From assembly GCA_016295665.1 (NCBI GenBank), contig JAEDKS010000083.1, forward strand, positions 1 through 10,077: a DNA stretch of 10,077 bases. Reading direction: 5' to 3'. Made by a program: the position numbers and the translations under genes. The notes beneath the pieces were generated by a model. It did not search any database. It was given only the letters and a program-made list of their open reading frames with translations, and was not told the DNA's origin. Numbering within the stretch: position 1 is the first letter of the stretch; every line of letters begins with the position of its first letter. The DNA comes from Clostridia bacterium. GTDB taxonomy: Bacteria; Bacillota; Clostridia; Christensenellales; Aristaeellaceae. Shown one piece after another: positions 1 through 5,156 of this stretch.

Positions 1-1
1 C

Positions 2-442
2 TTCATGAAGACCACCGCCGGGGAAACGGGCCTGCAGCGCCTGCTGCGCCAGACCTTTGGCTCCGCGCAGATCAACGAGCCCGCCACCGTGTCCTTCTCC
101 GGCAAGACCCGCGACACCTCCGGCATGCCGGACACGCTGCCCGACGCGCTCCCCGAAGACATGCCCGACCGGATGGGCGGCGATCTGCCCGGCGGGATGA
201 GTGACCGGATGCCCGATGAGCAGCCCGGCGCGCTCCCCACCCCCGACGAGACCGCCGCACCCGACCCCTCCGCCACACCCGATGCCCCCGCCGGGCGCGA
301 CCGACCGTCCGATGGTCAGGAGCGCCCCGAGGGCATGGAACGCCCTGAGGGCATGGAGCGGCCCGAGGGTGCGGAGGGCATGGAACGCCCCGCCGGGCAG
401 GGCCGTCCCGGCGCCTCCGACGCGCCCGCAGCGCGAGAATGA
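2..442 (+). CDS. C-terminal part of an unidentified protein with a Pro/Gly/Met-rich acidic tail (5' end outside window)
   Basis: The open frame runs in from the left edge; a Met codon lies at 5-7, but no Shine-Dalgarno site can be seen before it, so the true start is probably upstream. The visible part is about 146 residues. The first ~35 look like the end of a folded domain (LQRLLRQTFGSAQ, then a short beta-like stretch). From there to the end it is low-complexity and probably disordered: D/P/M/G-rich segments such as MPDTLPDALPEDMPDRMGGD, an Ala/Pro/Asp stretch, then ERPEGM repeats, ending in PAARE. There is no hydrophobic segment in the visible part. The stop at 440-442 is followed 17 bases later by a terminator, so this gene ends its transcript. 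I do not recognise the family. Similar Met/Gly/Pro-rich tails occur on secreted or surface proteins of Clostridia, but that is only a loose resemblance. The coding frame is credible because it runs right up to the terminator on the same strand. Confidence 0.6.
   Translation, partial: FMKTTAGETGLQRLLRQTFGSAQINEPATVSFSGKTRDTSGMPDTLPDALPEDMPDRMGGDLPGGMSDRMPDEQPGALPTPDETAAPDPSATPDAPAGRDRPSDGQERPEGMERPEGMERPEGAEGMERPAGQGRPGASDAPAARE
320..394 (+). repeat. Short in-frame tandem repeat encoding ERPEGM units
   Basis: Near the end of the first gene the DNA repeats an 18-base unit encoding ERPEGM: ERPEGM, ERPEGM, then ERPEG with an AEGM insertion, then ERPAG. The copies differ at synonymous positions (for example gaacgccct against gagcggccc), so the peptide is better conserved than the DNA. 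This suggests selection on the amino-acid repeat or old duplications rather than very recent slippage. Confidence 0.7.
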
Positions 443-459
443 ACCGACAGGCCGCATGT

Positions 460-491
460 GCGCCGCCCCCCTGGGGCAGCGCCTTTTCTTT
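460..491 (+). terminator. Intrinsic terminator after the first gene
   Basis: A GC-rich hairpin pairs GCGCCGCCCC (460-469) with GGGGCAGCGC (473-482). Nine of ten positions pair, the loop is 3 bases, and CTTTTCTTT follows at 483-491. It lies just after the stop at 442 and before the pyrG promoter, so it should insulate pyrG from upstream transcription. Confidence 0.75.
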
Positions 492-535
492 GGCATCCGT
501 CAACATTTTCTCCCTGCTTTTTCGCCGTTTTTCTC

Positions 536-564
536 TTGACGAACGACCACAAACCGTCTATACT
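536..564 (+). promoter_or_regulatory. Sigma-A type promoter of pyrG
   Basis: TTGACG (536-541) and TATACT (559-564) are separated by exactly 17 bp, each one base off consensus. Transcription should begin near 570-572, giving a leader of about 54 nucleotides before the pyrG start at 625. The predicted initial transcript has no run of G, and the leader holds no terminator-like hairpin. Confidence 0.8.
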
Positions 565-624
565 GGATTGTCGTGTTGTTTGGTATCCTGAATGGTAAAG
601 CGACGCACGAAAGGGGTTTTCTGC

Positions 625-2235
625 ATGAGTTCTACCAAGTTTATCTTTGTGACCGGCGGCGTGGTCTCCTCGCTGGGCAAGGGCATCACGGCGGCATCGC
701 TGGGGCGTCTGCTCAAGTGCCGCGGACTGCGCGTGTTCAACCAGAAGTTCGACCCGTATATCAACGTGGACCCCGGCACCATGAACCCCTACCAGCATGG
801 CGAGGTTTTCGTCACCGACGACGGCGCGGAGACCGATCTGGATCTGGGCCATTATGAGCGCTTCATCGACGAGAGCCTCACCCAGTACTCCAACGTGACC
901 TCCGGGCGCGTCTACAAGACCGTCATCGACAAGGAGCGCCGGGGCGAGTATCTTGGCGCCACCATTCAGGTCATCCCCCACATCACCGGCGAGATCAAGC
1001 GCAACATCCTCCACATCAGCCGCCAAGCCGATGCGCCGGATGTGGTCATCACCGAGATCGGCGGCACGGTGGGCGACATCGAGAGCCTGCCCTTCCTGGA
1101 GGCCATCCGCCAGATGCGGCAGGAGGTGGGCTTCGAGAACAGCCTGTACATCCATGTGACCCTCGTGCCCTATCTGCAGGCCGCCGGTGAGCTCAAGACC
1201 AAGCCCACCCAGCACTCCGTCAAGGAGCTGTGCGGCATCGGCATCAGCCCGGACATCCTGGTCTGCCGCTGCGAGCATGAGATTCCCGAGGACATCCGCT
1301 CCAAGATCGGCCTGTTCTGCAACCTGCCCGCCGACCGCGTGTTCCAGAACCTGAACGCCCGCTCCATCTATGAGGTGCCGCTGATGCTCCACGAGGAGGG
1401 GCTGGACAGCAAGGTCTGCGAGCTGCTGGGCATCGAGGAGCGCCCCTGCGACCTGACCGAGTGGCGCGCCATGGTCAACCGCCAGCTGAACCCCGTGCAG
1501 GAGACCACCATCGCCCTGGTGGGCAAGTACGTGGAGCTGCCCGACGCCTACCTGTCCATCGTCGAAGCGCTGACCCACGGCGGCATCGCCCATCAGGCGA
1601 AGGTCAACATCCGTTGGATTCAGGCCGCTGACCTGACCCAGCAGAACGTGGCGGAGACCCTGTCGGGCTGCCACGGCGTGCTGGTGCCCGGCGGCTTCGG
1701 CTCCCGGGGCCTGGAGGGCAAGCAGATCGCCATTCAGTACGCCCGCGAGCACGGCATCCCCTTCCTGGGCATCTGCCTGGGCATGCAGATGGCGGTGGTG
1801 GAGTTCGCCCGCCACGTGCTGGACCTGCGGGACGCCAACACCTCCGAGATGGACCCCAACACCAACTACCCCGTCATCGACCTGATGGAGGATCAGAACC
1901 TGGAGAACCTGGGCCACACCATGCGCCTGGGCAAGTACCGCTGCCAGCTGCTGCCGGGCACCCACAGCTACAAGGCCTACGGCACCCCGGACATCGAGGA
2001 GCGCCACCGCCACCGCTACGAGTTCAACAACGCCTACCGTCAGCGTTTCATCGACGGCGGCATGATGGTGGCGGGCATCAACCCCGACCGCAACCTGGTG
2101 GAGATCGTCGAGATTCCCGACCATCCCTGGTTCGTGGGCGTGCAGTTCCACCCGGAGCTGAAGTCCCGCCCCAACCGGCCCCATCCCCTGTTCCGCGACT
2201 TTGTCGGCGCCGCGCTGGAGCATGGCAAGGCCTGA
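625..2235 (+). CDS. pyrG: CTP synthase (glutamine hydrolysing)
   Basis: Makes CTP from UTP, ATP and glutamine, the last step of de novo pyrimidine nucleotide synthesis, in the cytoplasm. The protein is 536 residues, normal for the family. The N-terminal amidoligase domain (~1-270) opens with FIFVTGGVVSSLGKG, containing the P-loop (SLGKG, 16-20), and has EIGGTVGDIES at 144-154. The C-terminal class I glutamine amidotransferase domain (~295-530) has the oxyanion segment PGGFGSRG (355-362), the nucleophile Cys384 in GICLGMQ, and the His509/Glu511 pair in QFHPE. All catalytic residues are present. I chose the ATG at 625 because GAAAGGGG (609-616) sits 8 bases before it and the protein then begins with the standard MSSTKFIFVTGG; an in-frame ATG at 592 would add 11 unconserved residues and has no good ribosome site. 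It stands alone behind its own promoter. Confidence 0.98.
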   Translation: MSSTKFIFVTGGVVSSLGKGITAASLGRLLKCRGLRVFNQKFDPYINVDPGTMNPYQHGEVFVTDDGAETDLDLGHYERFIDESLTQYSNVTSGRVYKTVIDKERRGEYLGATIQVIPHITGEIKRNILHISRQADAPDVVITEIGGTVGDIESLPFLEAIRQMRQEVGFENSLYIHVTLVPYLQAAGELKTKPTQHSVKELCGIGISPDILVCRCEHEIPEDIRSKIGLFCNLPADRVFQNLNARSIYEVPLMLHEEGLDSKVCELLGIEERPCDLTEWRAMVNRQLNPVQETTIALVGKYVELPDAYLSIVEALTHGGIAHQAKVNIRWIQAADLTQQNVAETLSGCHGVLVPGGFGSRGLEGKQIAIQYAREHGIPFLGICLGMQMAVVEFARHVLDLRDANTSEMDPNTNYPVIDLMEDQNLENLGHTMRLGKYRCQLLPGTHSYKAYGTPDIEERHRHRYEFNNAYRQRFIDGGMMVAGINPDRNLVEIVEIPDHPWFVGVQFHPELKSRPNRPHPLFRDFVGAALEHGKA

Positions 2236-2253
2236 CGCGATTCTGTCATCCGA

Positions 2254-2277
2254 CGGGGGCTTTCCCGGCCGCTTTTT
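2254..2277 (+). terminator. Possible weak terminator after pyrG
   Basis: Nineteen bases after the pyrG stop, CGGG (2254-2257) can pair with CCCG (2264-2267) over a 6-base loop, and a T5 run follows at 2273-2277 after a 5-base gap. The stem is short and the T-run is displaced, so this is a poor terminator by itself. It is the only candidate I can see between pyrG and the next promoter. Confidence 0.3.
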
Positions 2278-2341
2278 CACCCCCATGCAGCTTTCTTCAC
2301 ATTTTTCCGGAAAGAATTTTGCGTGTAAGGGGTTACAGGAC

Positions 2342-2370
2342 TTGACTTTTTCTGAAAGAACCGCTACAAT
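2342..2370 (+). promoter_or_regulatory. Sigma-A type promoter of the small secreted protein gene
   Basis: TTGACT (2342-2347) and TACAAT (2365-2370) are separated by 17 bp, each one base from consensus. Transcription should start near 2377, giving a leader of about 47 nucleotides that contains a short direct repeat. The upstream flank (2300-2341) is locally A/T-rich compared with the rest of the window. Confidence 0.8.
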
Positions 2371-2381
2371 ATAGGCAACCG

Positions 2382-2404
2382 ATGAGGTCGATCATGAGGT
2401 TGAT
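2382..2404 (+). repeat. 12-bp-period direct repeat in the leader (ATGAGGTYGAT twice)
   Basis: ATGAGGTCGAT (2382-2392) and ATGAGGTTGAT (2394-2404) match at 10 of 11 positions with a 12-bp period, a little over one helical turn. They begin about 5 bases after the predicted transcription start and end just before the Shine-Dalgarno site at 2409. Each copy also contains ATGA/TCAT-like inverted halves. The position would suit a repressor operator or an RNA-binding target, but no regulator is visible nearby. Confidence 0.5.
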
Positions 2405-2423
2405 AAACAGGGAGGGACTCAAA

Positions 2424-2762
2424 ATGAAGAAAAAGCTGATCGCACTGGCGCTCTGTGTGATGCTGCTGATGACTGCCGGGCTTTCCACCGCGCTGGCTGA
2501 CAGAGGGCCTTCTCAGTCCGAGATGGCTGCGCTGTACAGCATGGTGAATGCCGCCAACTATCAGATCGCCCTCATGGTGCGCACCGCACAGGCGACCCCG
2601 TGGGATGATGTGGCCTGGGTGCAGTACAGCACGAACTGCGTGGCCCGCAACGTGCAGGCCTATGCCCGTTCCATCGGCGCGACCGTGGTCTGCGAATACG
2701 AGTACTACTACATCGACGGTCAGTACGTCGCCATTGACCCGCTGCGCGTCATCAACGTGTAA
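2424..2762 (+). CDS. Small secreted protein of unknown function
   Basis: Encodes 112 residues. I start at the ATG at 2424 because AGGGAGGG (2409-2416) lies 7 bases before it and the protein then begins with a classic signal peptide: MKKK, a hydrophobic core LIALALCVMLLMTAGL, and a probable signal peptidase I site after ALA (residue 25). An in-frame ATG at 2382 would add 14 residues and hide this signal. Cys11 sits inside the core and does not fit a lipobox, so a lipoprotein is unlikely. The mature part is ~87 residues: a probably helical start (SEMAALYSMVNAANYQIALMV), a central segment with Cys72, and a beta-like C-terminus with Cys90 and the aromatic cluster EYEYYY. The two mature cysteines could form a disulfide. 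There is no membrane anchor or cell-wall sorting signal. The gene has its own promoter and terminator, and neither neighbour suggests a job for it. I do not recognise the family. Confidence 0.85.
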   Translation: MKKKLIALALCVMLLMTAGLSTALADRGPSQSEMAALYSMVNAANYQIALMVRTAQATPWDDVAWVQYSTNCVARNVQAYARSIGATVVCEYEYYYIDGQYVAIDPLRVINV

Positions 2763-2777
2763 CCGAATCAAACCTGC

Positions 2778-2820
2778 AAAGGGGCAGGGAAAGCACCGCT
2801 TTCTCCGCCCCCTTTTCTTT
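2778..2820 (+). terminator. Intrinsic terminator after the small secreted protein gene
   Basis: GGGGCAGGGAAAGC (2781-2794) pairs with GCTTTCTCCGCCCC (2798-2811) across the 3-base loop ACC, with one mismatch and one G-U pair. The AAA at 2778-2780 adds pairs with the following T residues. CTTTTCTTT (2812-2820) ends the structure. It begins 16 bases after the stop codon. Confidence 0.85.
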
Positions 2821-2849
2821 GCCGTCTCCCCCGGGCGCGAGCGCTTCCC

Positions 2850-2888
2850 CGACATTTCACCCGTGAATTTCTCCCGGGTGAAATGTCG
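2850..2888 (+). repeat. Perfect 14-bp inverted repeat upstream of the HD-GYP promoter
   Basis: CGACATTTCACCCG (2850-2863) is the exact reverse complement of CGGGTGAAATGTCG (2875-2888), with 11 bases between them. No T-run follows on either strand, so it does not look like an intrinsic terminator. The left arm overlaps a second palindrome, TTCAC-CC-GTGAA (2856-2867). The repeat ends 9 bases before the -35 box of the next promoter and is centred near -63 from the predicted start. An activator or repressor site is possible, or a mobile hairpin relic. Confidence 0.7.
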
Positions 2889-2897
2889 GATTCGCCA

Positions 2898-2925
2898 TTG
2901 ACACGCCCCCTGAACATGGTATAAT
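2898..2925 (+). promoter_or_regulatory. Consensus sigma-A promoter of the cupin/HD-GYP gene
   Basis: Both hexamers match consensus exactly: TTGACA at 2898-2903 and TATAAT at 2920-2925, with a 16-bp spacer. Transcription should start near 2932 and leave a leader of about 58 nucleotides. Such an unmodified consensus, next to a large inverted repeat, suggests strong basal output that may need a repressor or some limit acting on the RNA. Confidence 0.85.
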
Positions 2926-2941
2926 GGGAGAAGGAGATATT

Positions 2942-2963
2942 CAGCGGGCATGCTGCCCGGCTG
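2942..2963 (+). promoter_or_regulatory. Possible leader hairpin before the cupin/HD-GYP gene
   Basis: In the predicted leader, CAGCGGGCA (2942-2950) can pair with TGCCCGGCTG (2954-2963) with one bulged G and a 3-base loop. No T-run follows, and the gene's Shine-Dalgarno site (2978-2983) lies 14 bases beyond the stem. It may affect RNA stability or translation. Hairpins of this size also arise by chance in GC-rich DNA. Confidence 0.3.
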
Positions 2964-2989
2964 AGGTTCCACGGTACGGAGGGTGCGTC

Positions 2990-3934
2990 ATGAAGGGATT
3001 CGTTCTGATCGACCAGGAGTCGCTGAAGCTCCAGCAGACCCCCAGGGGGCTGGAGAATTTGCGCTTGCTGTGCAGACATGGCGGATTGGAAATCATGACG
3101 CAGCGCCTCTACAAGGGCGCCGCCGTCTGGATGGAGCCCGCCCAGAACAAGGACGACCTGGAATTCTTCTACCTGCTCTCCGGCACCCTGACCATTCACA
3201 GACCCACCGATACCCTGCAGGCCCATGCCGGTGATTCCTTCTATTTCTGCGGCCTGGAGGCCGAGGTCACCATCGACGTGGAGGAGGACGCGGAGCTGCT
3301 CTACATCTCCACCGCGCCGCTTTTTGGCGAGAGCATGGACTTCCAGCTGGAGCTCGTGCACCGCATCCGCCAGATTGACGAGAAGGATCACTTCACCGCC
3401 CAGCACAGCAAAAACGTCATGCACTACGCCCTCGCCCTGCGCAAGCAGCTGGAGCAGTACTGCACCGCCTCCTACGGGGACATGGTGCTGGGCTCCCTGT
3501 TCCATGACATCGGCAAGTGCGTCATTCCTGACGAGATTCTCAAAAAGCCCGGGCGCGTGACCCCCGAGGAGTATGAGTACATCAAGCGCCACGCCCAGGC
3601 CAGCGCCGACATCCTCTCCACCCACTACAGCGCCAGCGTCTGCCGCATCGCCCAGTGCCACCATGAGCGGCTGGACGGCAGCGGCTACCCCAACCACCTG
3701 CACGGGGAGGAGATTCCCTTCGAGTCCCGGATTCTGGCGGTGGCGGACTCCTTTGACGCCATGACTGCCTACCGCGGCTACAACCGCACCAAGACCTTCG
3801 AGGACGCCGCGCTGGAGCTGCGGCAGATGTCCGCCCAGTACGATTCGCGCATCACCGAGGCGCTGATGCGGATGGTGGAGCAGCATCAGCTGCCCAACGC
3901 CGGCGCCCTGCTGACAGAGAACATGTACGGCTGA
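2990..3934 (+). CDS. Cupin/HD-GYP fusion protein, probable cyclic-di-GMP phosphodiesterase
   Basis: Encodes 314 residues. The N-terminal ~110 read as a cupin-like beta barrel (FFYLLSGTLTIHR, then HAGDSFYFCGLE). The C-terminal half (~120-300) is an HD-GYP domain, the family that hydrolyses cyclic-di-GMP. Expected metal and catalytic residues are present: His139 (AQHS), His172-Asp173 (FHDIGK), His201 (KRHA), His224-His225 (CHHERLDGSGYP) with the GYP signature at 232-234, and Asp253 (VADSFDAMT). An active enzyme is therefore likely. There is no membrane segment or signal peptide, so it should be cytoplasmic. I start at the ATG at 2990: GGAGGG (2978-2983) sits 6 bases before it, whereas an in-frame ATG at 2924 lies inside the -10 box and cannot be used from this promoter. 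The inference is that the cupin senses a small ligand and tunes phosphodiesterase activity; cupin metal ligands are not obvious, so the ligand is unknown. The gene is monocistronic, with its own promoter and terminator. Confidence 0.92.
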   Translation: MKGFVLIDQESLKLQQTPRGLENLRLLCRHGGLEIMTQRLYKGAAVWMEPAQNKDDLEFFYLLSGTLTIHRPTDTLQAHAGDSFYFCGLEAEVTIDVEEDAELLYISTAPLFGESMDFQLELVHRIRQIDEKDHFTAQHSKNVMHYALALRKQLEQYCTASYGDMVLGSLFHDIGKCVIPDEILKKPGRVTPEEYEYIKRHAQASADILSTHYSASVCRIAQCHHERLDGSGYPNHLHGEEIPFESRILAVADSFDAMTAYRGYNRTKTFEDAALELRQMSAQYDSRITEALMRMVEQHQLPNAGALLTENMYG

Positions 3935-3966
3935 CCCCGCGTTCCGCCTGCCCCGTATGAATCAGG

Positions 3967-3998
3967 CCCCTGCACCGAGAACGATGCAGGGGTCTTTT
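3967..3998 (+). terminator. Intrinsic terminator after the cupin/HD-GYP gene
   Basis: CCCCTGCA (3967-3974) pairs perfectly with TGCAGGGG (3985-3992) across a 10-base loop, followed by TCTTTT (3993-3998). It lies 32 bases after the stop. The esterase gene converges from the other side and ends at 4037. Read on the minus strand the hairpin lacks a T-run, so it probably serves the plus-strand gene only. Confidence 0.85.
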
Positions 3999-4036
3999 GT
4001 GCTGTTCATGCCATTGTCGCTTTCCTCGCGCCACCC

Positions 4037-5119
4037 TCAGCGCTGCCAGATGTCCTCGCCCAGCCCCTCGATGAAGGCGCTCAGCTCCCGGGCCATGCCC
4101 TCTGCCTCGTTGGCCCGGATGTGCCCGGGCGTGCCGCAGCCGTTCTTCTCGTAGAGGAAGTGGTGGATGTGCGCATCCGTCCGCTGCAGATCGCGGCACA
4201 CGCTGTCGATGGCGTCGTCCCACTGCTTCGCGTGACCGAGGATGGTGGTGGTCAGAATGATCTCCGCCGCCGGGTACTCCGCCCGCAGCTTCTCCACCAG
4301 CAGCCGGTAATCGCTGCGCCATTGCCGGGCCTTGTCGCCCTCGTAGTCCCGTTCCATGAAGTTGTCGGGATGGGCGTCGTTCTGCCCGATGGCGATCACC
4401 ACCACATGGGGACGATATCGCTTGAAATCCCAGCTCTTCACGGGGCCAAGGAAGGGGTTGTAGTGCACCTTGTCGTAGCAGGACAGCATGCCAAGGTAAT
4501 CCGGAGCATTGAAGTAGCCGCAGCCGTCCTGCAGGGAGATGCCGCCCTGTGCGATGTCGTGGATCTGCGCGTTCAGCATCCGGGCGGTCTGCCAGGCGTA
4601 GCTCCACCAGCCGTTGGAGTACTGCCCGTTGTGGGGCGGATCGACCTTGCCGGCATAGTCCAGCGCCTCGCTGACCTCTCCGGCGGTGACAGAATCGCCA
4701 TAGAACTCGATTCTGCGCGCGGGCAGCGGCGGCGGGGGCAGCAGCTGCGCGTCCTCCGCGATCGCCAGACCGTGGAACACAAAGGCATGACAGCTGTCCT
4801 GCCGCTTGAAGATCAGCACGTCATTCTCCCCTGCCCCCAGCATGCCGGACAGGTCAAGGGCCGCGTCCCCGCTCTCGGGCAGCAGCACCGCGTGCTGCTT
4901 ACCGTTCACGATGACGCCCAGCCGGTTCTCCCAGCAGTTGTGGATGTTGGTCAGGAACATGCGCAGCACCCCGCCGGTCACCCGAAGGCGGATGCTGGAG
5001 CAGACGTAGTGGAACACCGGCGCCTCCGGGTTCTCGTCGTCGATGCGGCCCATGTACTGGAGGTTCGGGTCGGTGGGGCGGATCAGCCGCTCCCCGGGAT
5101 GCAGATCAAAGGTTGCCAT
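4037..5119 (-). CDS. SGNH-hydrolase, CE2-like carbohydrate acetylesterase
   Basis: Encodes 360 residues in the two-domain layout of CE2 esterases: an N-terminal jelly-roll region (~1-130, with VFHYVCSSIRLRVTGG and VIVNGKQHAVLL) and a C-terminal SGNH domain (~135-355). Block I is FYGDSVTAGE with the nucleophile Ser143; a block II Gly is in AQGGISLQ (near 192); block III is GQND (245-248); the probable catalytic His is H333 in GTPGHIRANEAEGMA. The usual Asp three residues before that His is a Thr, so the enzyme may work with a Ser-His dyad, as reported for some CE2 members. The Pro normally after the His is Ile. There is no signal peptide, so it should be cytoplasmic. The start at 5119 has GGAAGGAG about 10 bases before it. 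It follows the mannanase gene by 37 bases in the same direction and is probably co-transcribed, suggesting removal of acetyl groups from imported mannan or other hemicellulose oligosaccharides. The exact substrate is inferred. Confidence 0.88.
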   Translation of the reverse strand: MATFDLHPGERLIRPTDPNLQYMGRIDDENPEAPVFHYVCSSIRLRVTGGVLRMFLTNIHNCWENRLGVIVNGKQHAVLLPESGDAALDLSGMLGAGENDVLIFKRQDSCHAFVFHGLAIAEDAQLLPPPPLPARRIEFYGDSVTAGEVSEALDYAGKVDPPHNGQYSNGWWSYAWQTARMLNAQIHDIAQGGISLQDGCGYFNAPDYLGMLSCYDKVHYNPFLGPVKSWDFKRYRPHVVVIAIGQNDAHPDNFMERDYEGDKARQWRSDYRLLVEKLRAEYPAAEIILTTTILGHAKQWDDAIDSVCRDLQRTDAHIHHFLYEKNGCGTPGHIRANEAEGMARELSAFIEGLGEDIWQR

Positions 5120-5156
5120 ATGCGCTCTCTCCTTCCGTATGCCTGCGCGGTCGCCG

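Noticed and set aside
316..2286. A 656-codon open frame on the minus strand covering pyrG
   Set aside because: It is antisense to a fully convincing CTP synthase gene and has the Val/Gly/Leu/His-rich composition typical of a GC-rich gene read backwards. There is no recognisable domain and no fitting start signal.
2424..2456. Lipoprotein signal in the small secreted protein (Cys11)
   Set aside because: The residues before Cys11 (ALAL) do not form a lipobox and the Cys lies too early, inside the hydrophobic core. A signal peptidase I site after ALA at 25 fits better.
2950..2964. A four-residue leader peptide (ATG CTG CCC GGC TGA) in the HD-GYP leader
   Set aside because: The AAGGAG at 2931-2936 is 13 bases from the ATG, too far for efficient initiation, and the peptide has no run of regulatory codons. 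Probably chance.
2768..3886. A 372-codon open frame on the minus strand opposite the HD-GYP gene
   Set aside because: Antisense to a complete cupin/HD-GYP gene that has its own promoter and terminator. It also runs through that promoter and the inverted repeat.
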